This document shows, piece by piece, positions 34,102-43,745 of a stretch of 64,000 bases of DNA (position 1 is its first letter; the number at the start of each line of letters is the position of its first letter). The notes below the pieces were generated by a model, which ran no database searches, had not been told where the DNA came from, and saw only the letters and a program-made list of their open reading frames with translations. Position numbers and translations under genes: made by a program. Origin of the DNA: G963677485 sp964519405 (lineage in GTDB: Bacteria > Armatimonadota > HRBIN16); the NCBI GenBank assembly GCA_964519405.1, contig CAZFLA010000002.1, positions 18,416-82,415 of the forward strand, in the 5' to 3' direction.

Positions 34102-35969
34102 CGGCCGCCCTTCGCATCGACCTTGTTGGTTATCTGTTGAACATGATCGCTGAGCTGCAGATACATCATATTGATGTGCTTCATCAGTTTAGCTGGTGAT
34201 TTCAATGCTCCAAGGTGAATCTGATCGTTCTTGAGCAGTATCACTTCGCCTACAGTCATCAAAGGCAGACCAACCAGCGATATCCACACCACAATCACGC
34301 CAAGATACCTCATCCACGTCTGAGCTGCCTTGGCATAGTATTCCGATGACATACTCTTCATAATCGTCAATGGGATCGTCAATGCCACAAACGGAGCCAC
34401 CATTGTTATCCAAACTTCGATGGGGATCCCCCCATATAAGAATCTCTTACGATAATGTTGAATTATCATCATTAGCACTGCAGCCAACAACACCACGATC
34501 CAATTGCACAGCATCTCTGCTGCTCTGGACGGCACCTTAATCCCAGCTTGAAGGCAATACTGCTTATACCGGTATCTCATCACCACGCTAACTATAGCAG
34601 CCGGGATCACGGTCGCCAAAAAGATTAAAGACACAGCGTCCTCACCGGCTTTCTTCTGGACAAGAAATAGAACGACAGTGAGCATACTCGCTGCAGCGAG
34701 GCTTATGTTTACAAGCCTTTCCGGCACCGTGAAATCATTCGTGTTTATGATACTCTTTGGCTTGCCCAACCTCACGATGTACCAGAATACCTGTGCAGAG
34801 CAGCACGCGATCCACATCAAGGCGCATACATAGCCTGCGGCAGTCCACCCAATCTGAACGGCGTGGACATTCGACAGCCATGGGGTGCCATACTCGAAAA
34901 AATACGGCGGGATATCTTGTTTAAACTTCGATAACTCCGCTTTTAGCTCACGAGACATATGGCCATACTGCTTGGCTTCCACCGGACGATGTGCCTGTTT
35001 CAGCAGATATTGAGTCAGTGCAGCCATATCAGAACCCTGATAGGAAGCTATTTGTGCTGTCGCAGTCGCGGTATCGTGGTCTTCAGTCAACATGGTCGTA
35101 AAGTGATTAGGTTGAATTAGTGTAAGCGCAGTCTTTAGCTGATCATGCTGGGCCAACCACAACGCCGCAAGCTTAGCCTTTCGTACAGCTTTAACCACAT
35201 TCTCAAGTTCGATGTCATCAAACCAGAAAGTGCCCTGTAGTTTGAGATATTGCTCGGTAACCATAGGGTTCGGATCTATCGGCACCCTTCGTATGTTTGC
35301 CTGATTTCGCTCACTGGTATATAAACAGAGCTTCTTCTGCATCGCATTGCGATATTCGGCAACCGCTGACTGGAAGTATGTTTCGTTCGTAACCTTCACC
35401 TCAGGAAGGTTTTCATAGTTGAGTTTGCCCGGTTCGAGCAGTTCAGAAGAATATGAGCGATCGATATACGGGTGTGTCACGGCCTTCATGCTGCAACGCC
35501 AATATAATGATGCCAACAGAAGCGGATATAAAGCATTATCTGGATCTAGCTTTTCACCCCGCTTCATGAAGCTGATGTAATCTTTTTTACGCTGACCATA
35601 GCCTGCGTTAAAGTCAGCAAACTGTCTTCCACGCTCTAATCGTGGGATGGAGATCCTACATGCAAGATAAGCATATATGGCCCGTTCGCCATACTTGGCA
35701 CGGTCTCTCAACCAGTAACACTCGGCATCTTTTGCTTCACGAAGAAACGGATAGTTCGGAGCGTCATTGAATATAACGGGATGTATCAATGGTTGTTCAG
35801 GAAAACACCTTAGTATTACCTTCGACATCCCATCGAGTGCTTCGAATTTCGTCTCGTAGTCTGCGAGCATGTACACGGGACCTGTCCGCTTTGCCCACAC
35901 AAATATGAGGAGCACAACAGCGATGATGGGCAGCAGCCACCGCATGATCAACGAACTCCGTGTCATCAT
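34098..35969 (-). CDS. Tandem paralogous membrane protein, copy 1 of 3
   Basis: 623 residues, function unknown. A signal-anchor helix lies at ~8-26 (MRWLLPIIAVVLLIFVW). A soluble region of ~330 residues follows, with helical repeat-like motifs (FMKRGEKLDPDNALYPLLLASLYW) and many Tyr, Lys and Gln. About six membrane helices fill 370-600, with PSRAAEMLCNW and a conserved end YYAKAAQTWMRYLGVIVVWISLVGLPLMTVGEVILL. AGGAGATGGCGG precedes the ATG. The two genes upstream are paralogues, probably expressed from similar promoters. The gene overlaps the convergent DUF-like gene by 4 bases. Confidence 0.85.
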   Translation of the reverse strand: MMTRSSLIMRWLLPIIAVVLLIFVWAKRTGPVYMLADYETKFEALDGMSKVILRCFPEQPLIHPVIFNDAPNYPFLREAKDAECYWLRDRAKYGERAIYAYLACRISIPRLERGRQFADFNAGYGQRKKDYISFMKRGEKLDPDNALYPLLLASLYWRCSMKAVTHPYIDRSYSSELLEPGKLNYENLPEVKVTNETYFQSAVAEYRNAMQKKLCLYTSERNQANIRRVPIDPNPMVTEQYLKLQGTFWFDDIELENVVKAVRKAKLAALWLAQHDQLKTALTLIQPNHFTTMLTEDHDTATATAQIASYQGSDMAALTQYLLKQAHRPVEAKQYGHMSRELKAELSKFKQDIPPYFFEYGTPWLSNVHAVQIGWTAAGYVCALMWIACCSAQVFWYIVRLGKPKSIINTNDFTVPERLVNISLAAASMLTVVLFLVQKKAGEDAVSLIFLATVIPAAIVSVVMRYRYKQYCLQAGIKVPSRAAEMLCNWIVVLLAAVLMMIIQHYRKRFLYGGIPIEVWITMVAPFVALTIPLTIMKSMSSEYYAKAAQTWMRYLGVIVVWISLVGLPLMTVGEVILLKNDQIHLGALKSPAKLMKHINMMYLQLSDHVQQITNKVDAKGGR

Positions 35970-36008
35970 TCCGCCATCTCCTTGTATAAAAACCTCATCG
36001 TTTTGTTA

Positions 36009-36037
36009 ATTATACCCTAAGATTTATCGTTTGTTGC
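36009..36037 (-). promoter_or_regulatory. Promoter of membrane-protein copy 1
   Basis: On the minus strand TATAAT (36009-36014) lies 17 bases after a weak -35 GCAACA (36032-36037). An AACGTTC motif lies just upstream, and the same layout is found before copy 2. Confidence 0.5.
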
Positions 36038-36106
36038 TGAACGTTTTGTGTAAATATCACCTATAGGGTTACCTAAAACACATACAAATCATCCGATGCG
36101 TTTGTA

Positions 36107-36200
36107 ACTGGTGAAGCGGCACCATGCCTGATCACCTGCGATTAAAGCCGCCGTGACACTCGGCGATAAGTTTGGTGGCCCGATCGTGGCCGTATCAGCG
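36107..36200 (+). repeat. Degenerate copy of the intergenic repeat family
   Basis: The stretch from CTGGTGAAGCGGC through CATGCCTGATCACCTGCGAT and GGTGGCCCG matches the ends of the repeats at 43286-43669 and 45504-45705. It sits right after the stop region of the copy-2 gene. Confidence 0.65.
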
Positions 36201-38018
36201 ATCGCCCTTCGATTCGGCCTCGCTGATAATCTTGTGCACCTGATCGCGCAGTTGCAGATACTTTGCTTTGGTTTGCTGCTCCGATACATCCTTATACATA
36301 CCAAGGTGGGTATGGTCGTTCTGCAGCAATATCACTTCGCCAACAGTCATCAGCGGCAGACCAACCAACGATATCAACACCACAATCACACCCAGGTATC
36401 GAAGCCACATCTGACACGCCTTGGCATAGTAATCCGTAGTTTTACTCTTCACAATCATCACGGGTATTGCCAGAATGAGGGATGCNNNNNNNNNNATCTG
36501 CAACAGCATTTGAAGTGGGATACCCATTATATACAGTTTTTCTGTGAGGAAGCTGACCGCGGATAAATACACAACCATCAGTAACACGATATACCAATTA
36601 CACAGAATTTCTTTGACCCTCGATGGCACCGATATCCCAGCTTGAAAGCAATACTGCTTATACTTGAGTCTCATGACAACACTAAACACCACTGCCGGGA
36701 TCACCGTGGCTAACACAGTACTGGGAACCGTGTTATAACCAAGTTTCGGCTGTATAACAAACATTACCATGCTTATAGCCAACACCACAGCAGAGCATAT
36801 ATATCCAAGTCTTTCCGGAACCATGGCATTATCAATGTTTCTGGCTTGTTGCGGCTTCCATCGCCGAACGGCATACCAAAACACCTGCCCTACACAGCAC
36901 ACAATCCACATCCAAGCGCAGAAATAACCAGCAACCATCCAACCCGTCTGCATGGCATATACATTCACCAACCAAGGGATACCGTACAACTCCTCATAAG
37001 TGATGGGCGTCTGCGGTTTACTGTTTACCAGATACTGCAATTGGCGAGAGATACGGCCATACTTCTCAGCATCAGCCGCACAATGCGCTTTCGTCAGCAG
37101 ATTTTGTGTCAGTGCAGCCATCTCAGATGCCTGAAAAGCAGCGTCATATACTGTCTCCACTGAACTATTTGGGTCTGCAGTCATCATGTTAAAGTAGCTT
37201 TTGAGTTGAAGCAGCCTAAGTGCTTCTTCTAGTTGACTGTGTTCTGCCAACCAAATAGCAGAGAGCTTTACACTCATTATGTCCAGACCGATGATAATAT
37301 CTACATAGTTTCTGTCATTGTAGATGGCTGCTTCACGTCGGTCAAGATACTGCTCCGTGATAAATAACTTCGGTGTCTTCTGTGATCGCACATCATACTT
37401 CTGCAGCCGATAACGATACATCCTATCTTTTAGTGCTTTCCCATACTCGCTCAGTGCCATTCGGAAATACTTGTCATTAGTTACCGGCAGCGTGTACATA
37501 TCATTGACGGCTATAACACCTCTTGGAGGTTTCGCCGTCAGGCTCTCTCCCCAATAAAAAGAGGCTAAGTATAGATGATACAGAGCGTTATCAGGATCGA
37601 TCTTCTCACCTCGTTTCATGAAACCCACATATTCCGCCTTCCACTTATCGAGGTCGGTTCTTACAGGTATAAATAGATCCGGAGATGACTTATGCGGTAT
37701 GGTCAGTTTGCCTGCGAGATCAGCATAGGCGGCTCGATCGCCGTACTTACGCCGATCCTTTAACCAGTCATGCTCAGCATATTTCGGGTAGTATACCGAG
37801 GGTATTATCGGAGTGTATATAACATTGGTTGGCTCATACGGAGGTTCAGGAAAAATCCTGAGATTCAATGGCGTGAAGCTGTCACAAAAAGAACACCGCG
37901 CGCCGATGTCAGCAAGCACAAACACAGGACCGGTGCGTTTTGTCCACACACAAAACAGTAATGCGACTGCTGCGATAGGCAGCAGCCATCTCATGGTCAA
38001 CGAACTCCGTGTCAGCAT
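36195..38018 (-). CDS. Tandem paralogous membrane protein, copy 2 of 3 (contains gap)
   Basis: About 607 residues, start at ATG 38018 after AGGAGATAGCGG, the same layout as copy 1. Signal anchor at the N-terminus (MRWLLPIAAVALLFCVW), repeat-like motif FMKRGEKIDPDNALYHLYLASFYWGES, and about six membrane helices ending YYAKACQMWLRYLGVIVVLISLVGLPLMTVGEVILL. A 10-N gap (36486-36495) falls in one of the helices; the frame is kept and alignment with copy 1 suggests the length is about right. Function unknown. Confidence 0.83.
   Translation of the reverse strand: MLTRSSLTMRWLLPIAAVALLFCVWTKRTGPVFVLADIGARCSFCDSFTPLNLRIFPEPPYEPTNVIYTPIIPSVYYPKYAEHDWLKDRRKYGDRAAYADLAGKLTIPHKSSPDLFIPVRTDLDKWKAEYVGFMKRGEKIDPDNALYHLYLASFYWGESLTAKPPRGVIAVNDMYTLPVTNDKYFRMALSEYGKALKDRMYRYRLQKYDVRSQKTPKLFITEQYLDRREAAIYNDRNYVDIIIGLDIMSVKLSAIWLAEHSQLEEALRLLQLKSYFNMMTADPNSSVETVYDAAFQASEMAALTQNLLTKAHCAADAEKYGRISRQLQYLVNSKPQTPITYEELYGIPWLVNVYAMQTGWMVAGYFCAWMWIVCCVGQVFWYAVRRWKPQQARNIDNAMVPERLGYICSAVVLAISMVMFVIQPKLGYNTVPSTVLATVIPAVVFSVVMRLKYKQYCFQAGISVPSRVKEILCNWYIVLLMVVYLSAVSFLTEKLYIMGIPLQMLLQXXXXASLILAIPVMIVKSKTTDYYAKACQMWLRYLGVIVVLISLVGLPLMTVGEVILLQNDHTHLGMYKDVSEQQTKAKYLQLRDQVHKIISEAESKGDR
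36486..36495. other. Assembly gap (10 N) in membrane-protein copy 2
   Basis: Comparison with copy 1 puts it within a transmembrane segment, with close to the right number of residues missing. Confidence 0.9.
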
Positions 38019-38054
38019 TCCGCTATCTCCTGGCAAGGTATATGTATTTAGCTG

Positions 38055-38083
38055 ATTATACCCCAGACTCTATCGTTTATGTC
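38055..38083 (-). promoter_or_regulatory. Promoter of membrane-protein copy 2
   Basis: TATAAT (38055-38060) with -35-like GACATA (38078-38083) 17 bases upstream on the minus strand. AACGTTC also precedes it, as in copy 1. Confidence 0.5.
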
Positions 38084-38160
38084 GGAACGTTTCGTGCAGA
38101 GGTTACATAAAGTATAACGAAACACAACAAATGGTGACACAACCGAGGAAAATGCATTAT

Positions 38161-38253
38161 GGCCATGATGCCGCGGATTTTGTCACCCGCACAGTGCTGT
38201 TGTTCAGCCGGTGGCGTAGATCGCAGCTGGCAAGTGGATGTCGCTTCACCATG
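38161..38253 (-). repeat. Degenerate, inverted copy of the intergenic repeat family
   Basis: Read on the minus strand it shows ATGGTGAAGCGACATCCA at one end and GTGCGGGTGAC...CCGCGGCATCATGGCC at the other. These are the same ends as the unit at 45504-45705, in opposite orientation. Confidence 0.65.
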
Positions 38254-38293
38254 TGATTTCCATTTTGCCATTGGCTCAACCGAATTTTTAGGT

Positions 38294-38350
38294 AAAAAAA
38301 GTGCCGTAGAGGCTAGCGTCTACGGCACAAACTCCTACACAACAGGAGTT
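38294..38350 (-). terminator. Double-hairpin terminator of membrane-protein copy 3
   Basis: Read on the minus strand: AACTCCT/AGGAGTT, then a perfect 10-bp stem GTGCCGTAGA/TCTACGGCAC with 8-base loop, followed by TTTTTTT. It begins two bases after the copy-3 stop. Confidence 0.92.
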
Positions 38351-38351
38351 C

Positions 38352-40226
38352 CTATTGCTTAGCGGGTTTCACGCTCTTCGAAGCCGTATCATCCACCACT
38401 TTGAGAATCGCAGTGGTAAACGTCTGATTACGCTGATTCATTGTTTTGGTGTAGACCTCTGGTGACCGAAACATGCCAAGGTGGTTTTGGTCGCTCCCTA
38501 ATAACGCCGCTTCACAAACCGTCATCAACGGCAGACCAACCAGCGAGATGAACACTAAAATGGGGCTCAGATACCTCAGCCACATCTGGCTGGCCTTTGC
38601 ATAGTATTCCGATGTTTTGTTTTTTTCAGCCATTACGGGAATCGTAACCAAAACTAACAACGCCACTAACGGCAACAGCGAATAGATAGAAAACTGACCG
38701 TTATGCTGTGTATATTTCAGATAACCTATCGCAAGGCAATATGTAACCGCAAGCAACACCGGCAGCCAGGTATTGAGGAGTTCTTTACCCCGCGAAGGTA
38801 CCGTGACACCAGCCTGACAACATGCCTGCTTATATTGATACCTCATGGCAATACCGAACAATGCTGCCATCATAATCGTCATGGTGAGGAACAGCGGCAT
38901 TAGGGAATAATTGAGAAGAGGCTGTAATAGCAGTATCCCGATGGCTATCAAGCAATAATATGCGTATCTCTCGGGTTTTACTTCATTACCCTTATCGTTG
39001 GCATTGCTAGGCATACCCCGTCGGATAAAATACCAATAAACTTGCCCCACGCAACACGCAACCCACAACAATGCCACTATGTAGCCAGCAACGGTCCAAC
39101 CAACCTGTATTGAGTAAACACTGCGCAGCCCTGGAATATCGTACAGGCCCTGATACCGAAAAGCATCCTTCACGACCACATTCATTATTTGTTGGGTCAT
39201 CGCACCATATCGTTCAGCCTCAGCCGAACGATGTGATTTGGTCAACAGATACTGGCTCAGCAATGCCCATTCACTAACAGACATTGCGGTGACCATTGGT
39301 GTTTGGTTTGCCATATCGGGGTTTGCTGTCATCATCACAAAAGCATCTTTGGGCTGCAGCAGCTTGAGTGCTTGATCTACTTCACCGCGTTTTGCTAACC
39401 ATAACGCTGCGAGTTTTACATCGGCCACTGGAGTGAACATATTCGATTGGTTAAATGCATCAGCACCTTCAGCTTCGCGTTGATTAAGATATTGCTCCGT
39501 GGTGAGAATCTTCGGCATATTACGCGCATTAACTAGACGTCGCTTCTGTATATAAAGGGATACCTTCTTCTGCAGCGCCTTCTCATATTCGGCCAGTCCT
39601 AGCCTGAAATTCTTCTCGTTAGCGACTTTGACTTCCGGCAGCATCTCCTCTGTGATCTTCTCCTTTGAAAATACAAGCGGCGGCTTAGGCATTGTTGCAC
39701 TCTTTGGAAACGTCTCCTCCAGATTATCTCCCCAATAACAAGAAGCCATCAGAAGATGATACAAAGCGTTATCGGGATCGAGCTGTTGACCACGCTTCAT
39801 GAAATCAATGTATTCGGACTCCCGTTTCTTTTGGTCAGCTCTAGATTTTGGGTGTATGTTAAAAACACTATGCGGAGCCGTCAGTTTACAAGCCAGGTAG
39901 GCATAAGCTTCTCGATCACCGTATTTCGCACGATCTTTCAACAAGTCGCGTTCGGCATCCTTTGGGGTATATTCGTGCATAGACAGCGGTAAACCAAACG
40001 TATATGACGGTTGATACGGAGATTTCACAAACAGTTTGGCGATCGTATCTGTTGCCTTACTGTTCAGATCGTGATGTTCAGATACCATTGGTTTGTCTGC
40101 AGGCGCACATTGTTTGTCCGTAAGAACATACACAGGACCTGTCCGTCTCGCCCACACACCAACTAATAGCGCCACAGCGACGATCGGCAGTATCCATCTC
40201 AGTAATAACGACTTACGCGTCTCCAT
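38352..40226 (-). CDS. Tandem paralogous membrane protein, copy 3 of 3
   Basis: 624 residues. GAGGAGATAAGGG precedes the ATG, again like the other copies. N-terminal anchor (LLLRWILPIVAVALLVGVW), repeat-like segment FMKRGQQLDPDNALYHLLMASCYWGDN, and about six C-terminal helices with YYAKASQMWLRYLSPILVFISLVGLPLMTVCEAALL. It is more diverged than copies 1 and 2 are from each other and ends with a Lys-rich tail. The strong terminator after it means it is a separate transcript from copy 2. Function unknown. Confidence 0.85.
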   Translation of the reverse strand: METRKSLLLRWILPIVAVALLVGVWARRTGPVYVLTDKQCAPADKPMVSEHHDLNSKATDTIAKLFVKSPYQPSYTFGLPLSMHEYTPKDAERDLLKDRAKYGDREAYAYLACKLTAPHSVFNIHPKSRADQKKRESEYIDFMKRGQQLDPDNALYHLLMASCYWGDNLEETFPKSATMPKPPLVFSKEKITEEMLPEVKVANEKNFRLGLAEYEKALQKKVSLYIQKRRLVNARNMPKILTTEQYLNQREAEGADAFNQSNMFTPVADVKLAALWLAKRGEVDQALKLLQPKDAFVMMTANPDMANQTPMVTAMSVSEWALLSQYLLTKSHRSAEAERYGAMTQQIMNVVVKDAFRYQGLYDIPGLRSVYSIQVGWTVAGYIVALLWVACCVGQVYWYFIRRGMPSNANDKGNEVKPERYAYYCLIAIGILLLQPLLNYSLMPLFLTMTIMMAALFGIAMRYQYKQACCQAGVTVPSRGKELLNTWLPVLLAVTYCLAIGYLKYTQHNGQFSIYSLLPLVALLVLVTIPVMAEKNKTSEYYAKASQMWLRYLSPILVFISLVGLPLMTVCEAALLGSDQNHLGMFRSPEVYTKTMNQRNQTFTTAILKVVDDTASKSVKPAKQ

Positions 40227-40432
40227 CCCTTATCTCCTCACAGCAAACTTCCACGTTAATTGTTAGTTGTATCCTACATGCATGGTGTTATCATGAACGT
40301 TTCAAGGAAATAATACTTTATTTGCTAAACAATCGCCAATTGCTGCAACACAGCCATGGTCACGAAAAGCTGGTATCATAAGCTCACACTTACGAATTGC
40401 TTATTTGTATAACTTCCAAAGAGGGTATTGAT

Positions 40433-42958
40433 ATGGATAACGTATCATTGAGCAACAGTAATATCCTGAGCAACCCCAATATCACCAAGCCATTTGTTCA
40501 GGCTAAACCCTCATCTGGCGTGGGCAAGGTGAGCGGTATGATAGCTCAAGCTTGGCTGGATAACTCAAGCTGGGCCCAAGTACGGGTGATCTATGCAGAG
40601 GAGTCACGCAACAACAGGTCAGACCATAGCTGCCAACGCATTGATGTTCAGCAGGTGCTTGATGACGGCAAAGTTCACTTTTACCAACAGTTAACCAGCA
40701 TTACTGTCGGCCAAAGGTACCAAGCTCAGGTATGGCTGCGTGAAAGCGTGGCGGTACCCATCGAAGTCACTGTACGCCAACTCGATGCCCCCTATCGAGA
40801 CATCGCATATACAACCATCACTCCTGGAAACAAGTGGCAGCAGGCCGAGCTGAGCTGGCATGTGAATAACACCGACCGCTTGGGGTTATATATCCGCGTC
40901 GCAGAGCCAGTCACCCTCTGGGTTGCTGATGCATCGGTGCAGCAAATTGCTCCATTACCAGCATCTGAGGGCAACCTACTGGTTAACGGATCATTTGAAA
41001 CGGGGCTCGCAGCAGGTTGGATCGTATGGAACTCATCCACCAGGTTTGCTGACCAACCGATCAGCGTGGACCGAACCACCGCATATACCGGAAATGCATC
41101 GCTGAAGATACGCATCTTGCCGACTCTGGAGCGTATGACAGTGATTGAGTTGACCTCACCGCCAGTCGAGATTCCTCAAGCAGATACATACACTGCGAGT
41201 GTGGCGCTAAAGTCGCAATACGGCCCCATCACCGTCTCTGTATCGCTTCAGGGTTCAAAGGTGGCACAGTCCTTTACTGTAGATAACCAGTGGCAGCGGG
41301 TATCCATCACTGGAGTACTGCTGCCCGGACAGACGGCTTTCGTTGTTCGCAGCGTGAACCCAGCAGACAAAGAGAACACTATTTTGGTAGATGCCGCCGA
41401 ACTCAGCAGGCGAAGCCAACCAACGCCCGCATATGAACCGGCCTACCCAGTGGAACTGAACCTGACGACCACCCAACCGGCGCATGTTTTCCACGGCAGC
41501 CAAGCGATGGTATTGAATTACGCAGCTGTTGGTCTCATTCCAGCCGATGCGAAACTGCACCTCACCATATCGGATTTGTATGACCATCGCGAAGCGCTGC
41601 CGCCGCTTCCGCTAACCAGTTCAAACATCACCCTGCCGCGCAATATCACGCACCGATATGGAATGTATAGAGCAACCGCCGTGGTGTTCGATGCTAGTGG
41701 CCAGCCGATTTCTTCAGAGGTCGATCTCTGCTTCGCTCGGCTGCCGAAGCCGCGCAATATCGACCCCACCCAGTCCTTCTTTGGCGTGCATATGCCGTTA
41801 ACGGCACCCTATTTTCCAATCGCCCGCGCACTGGGCATACGGTGGGTGAGGCTGCATGACGCAAGTCTGCTGACGAAATGGACTGTGGCTCAGCCAACGC
41901 CATCCCCCATTCGGTTCTTCGATGCACCAATCACTCAGTGTCGTAAAGCGGGATTAGCCATACTGGGCATGCTGGATGGCGCCCCGGCATGGTCAACATC
42001 GAAGCCAAACCCAACAACCGACTACATGGCCCATTTCTACAACAATCCCGATACACCCGCCGGAAAACAGGCATGGCAAGCCTATGTCAAGGCCATGGTG
42101 GGCCACTATAAAGGGCGCATTGACTTCTGGGAGGTGTGGAACGAGCCATGGAACCTAGCCGATCGCTTTTTCCCGGGCACCGCAGAGCAGTATGGCAACC
42201 TGTTGAAACTCACCTGTGCCACTGCGAAAAGAGCAAATCGCAGCGCGACAATAGTCGGCATCGACACTTATCGTCCTATTGAGTCGGTCAGTCCCGACTT
42301 CACCAAGCTCGCTATAAAAGCCGCGGGTATATCTAGTTTCGATGTGTTCTCATATCACGATTACTCGCCAGACACAGTGGCCGATTCACAAAACAATGTC
42401 CAACTGAAACAAGCCCGCGAATTTAGGCAGATACTGAAGCCTTTTGAAGGCCCCTCCCCCAAACCGATGTGGACAACAGAGGGCGGAGTCTCACATGGGT
42501 TACGCTCTATGTATCTCCGAGGGCAGGATGGCGCCACTCTGCTTGCAGATCAAGCGCGGATGGTTCGCTTCCTTGTGGGCTTAATGGCAGCAGGCAGCCA
42601 GAGGTTCTTCCTCTATACATTCTTCCTGCACCCAAAGGGATACGGCAGCACCGATTCACTGGCTCTGGAGCATGACCGCGCACTCCGTCCCGCACTGGCG
42701 GCATGGGCTGTGCTGGCTTCAATGGTTGACGGAGCGGGAACACCAGTGACCGACGATAGTATTCCTGGCGTCTCCATCTTCCGGTTTGCCGCATCACAGG
42801 GGCTGCAAGTTACTGTATACTGGAGCCATGATGGCAAGCCGCATCACATTCCTTACCCAAAAGACGCAGCACTGCTTGATATTCAAGGCAACCCAATAGA
42901 CAACAAGAGTAAATACGAACTCGGCCCCATACCGGTCTACGCCGTGCGAAGAGTATAG
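40433..42958 (+). CDS. Glycoside hydrolase, GH39-like (clan GH-A), with beta-sandwich modules
   Basis: About 841 residues from ATG 40433 with AGAGGG upstream. Residues ~30-170 and ~190-325 are beta-sandwich, CBM-like units (the second starts NLLVNGSFETGLAAGW). A further beta domain follows, and a TIM barrel at ~440-780 has IDFWEVWNEPWN (acid/base Glu) and MWTTEGGVSHG (nucleophile Glu). These two Glu on strands 4 and 7 mark clan GH-A; the general layout is nearest GH39 or GH5-like beta-glycosidases. No signal peptide is visible at either possible start, unusual for a protein with binding modules. It is divergent from membrane-protein copy 3. Confidence 0.82.
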   Translation: MDNVSLSNSNILSNPNITKPFVQAKPSSGVGKVSGMIAQAWLDNSSWAQVRVIYAEESRNNRSDHSCQRIDVQQVLDDGKVHFYQQLTSITVGQRYQAQVWLRESVAVPIEVTVRQLDAPYRDIAYTTITPGNKWQQAELSWHVNNTDRLGLYIRVAEPVTLWVADASVQQIAPLPASEGNLLVNGSFETGLAAGWIVWNSSTRFADQPISVDRTTAYTGNASLKIRILPTLERMTVIELTSPPVEIPQADTYTASVALKSQYGPITVSVSLQGSKVAQSFTVDNQWQRVSITGVLLPGQTAFVVRSVNPADKENTILVDAAELSRRSQPTPAYEPAYPVELNLTTTQPAHVFHGSQAMVLNYAAVGLIPADAKLHLTISDLYDHREALPPLPLTSSNITLPRNITHRYGMYRATAVVFDASGQPISSEVDLCFARLPKPRNIDPTQSFFGVHMPLTAPYFPIARALGIRWVRLHDASLLTKWTVAQPTPSPIRFFDAPITQCRKAGLAILGMLDGAPAWSTSKPNPTTDYMAHFYNNPDTPAGKQAWQAYVKAMVGHYKGRIDFWEVWNEPWNLADRFFPGTAEQYGNLLKLTCATAKRANRSATIVGIDTYRPIESVSPDFTKLAIKAAGISSFDVFSYHDYSPDTVADSQNNVQLKQAREFRQILKPFEGPSPKPMWTTEGGVSHGLRSMYLRGQDGATLLADQARMVRFLVGLMAAGSQRFFLYTFFLHPKGYGSTDSLALEHDRALRPALAAWAVLASMVDGAGTPVTDDSIPGVSIFRFAASQGLQVTVYWSHDGKPHHIPYPKDAALLDIQGNPIDNKSKYELGPIPVYAVRRV

Positions 42959-43003
42959 ATTACAACTATATATAAGAGCCAATTTCAAAATAGCATTCAC
43001 AAA

Positions 43004-43253
43004 CTGGTTGCAGTGTAATGGTAAACTGGCATCCATACGCCGGCATCTCTGCTGTGATGTCTCAGGCCTTATTGAAATGTATAAGCTAGTTGCAGTGTAG
43101 TTGCGAAATGGCATCCCTGCGCCGGCCGGAGTGAAGCGACGCCGGCCGGTACTGATGAGCCGTGCGGTGCAGGAACCCGCACGAAACGCAGTTCCCGGAG
43201 CGTCAGCTCCCGGAACGTAGTTGTGTGGGTGACTAAACCCGCGGCAGCATGGC
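43004..43253 (+). repeat. Intergenic repeat unit A, one partial and one full copy
   Basis: A partial copy (43004-43043: GGTTGCAGTGTA, TGGCATCCATACGCCGG) is followed by a full unit at 43088-43253. The full unit carries GCCGGCCGG twice around AGTGAAGCGAC, a GTGCGG/CCGCAC stem, and a GTTCCCGGAGC/GCTCCCGGAAC stem with one C/C mismatch. It ends in ACTAAACCCGCGG and CAGCATGGC. It is about 80% like 45504-45660. Confidence 0.85.
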
Positions 43254-43285
43254 AAATAAAAAACATATACGAGATACATCACCGG

Positions 43286-43745
43286 CTGCCAGCAGAAGTG
43301 CCCAACCATCGGCTGAACGGCAACGTCGTCTTGATGACTAAACCCGCGGCAGCATGGCCGATCATCTGCGATTGCCACCATCGGCAATAAGCGATGGGTT
43401 CGGTGGCCCGTCCGTGACGGGCACAGTCACCCATCGCTGATCAATACCAGCCCGCGTTCCGGCGGGCGTTGGGATGGCTGCCGGCAGAAGTGCCCAACCA
43501 TCGGTTGAACGACAACGTCGTCTGGGTGACTAAACCCGCGGCAGCATGGCTGATCATCTGCGATTGTCACCACCGGCAATAGGCGATGGGTTCGGTGGCC
43601 CGTCCGTGACGGGCACAGTCACCCATCGCTGATCAATACCGGCCCGCGTTCCGGCGGGCGTTGGGATGGCTGCCGGGCAGCAGTGACCCACCATCGGCTG
43701 AACGACCACGTCGTCTGGATGACCAACCCGCGGCAACATAGCTAT
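43286..43745 (+). repeat. 192-bp tandem repeat, two full copies and one partial
   Basis: Copies start at 43286, 43478 and 43670, exactly 192 bases apart; the third ends near 43745. Each full unit contains the same ACTAAACCCGCGGCAGCATGG segment as unit A and a nested hairpin: outer GCGATGGGT/ACCCATCGC (43391-43399 with 43429-43437 in copy 1) and inner GCCCGTC/GACGGGC. A third stem is GCCCGC/GCGGGC. Stops interrupt every frame I followed, so it does not look coding. Confidence 0.9.

Noticed and set aside
38159..38362. 67-codon plus-strand frame between two membrane-protein genes
   Set aside because: It covers a repeat copy and the terminator of the opposite strand.
43069..43739. Open frames on the minus strand through the repeat block
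   Set aside because: They differ between repeat copies, are broken by stops, and have no ribosome sites; the nucleotide structure explains the conservation better.
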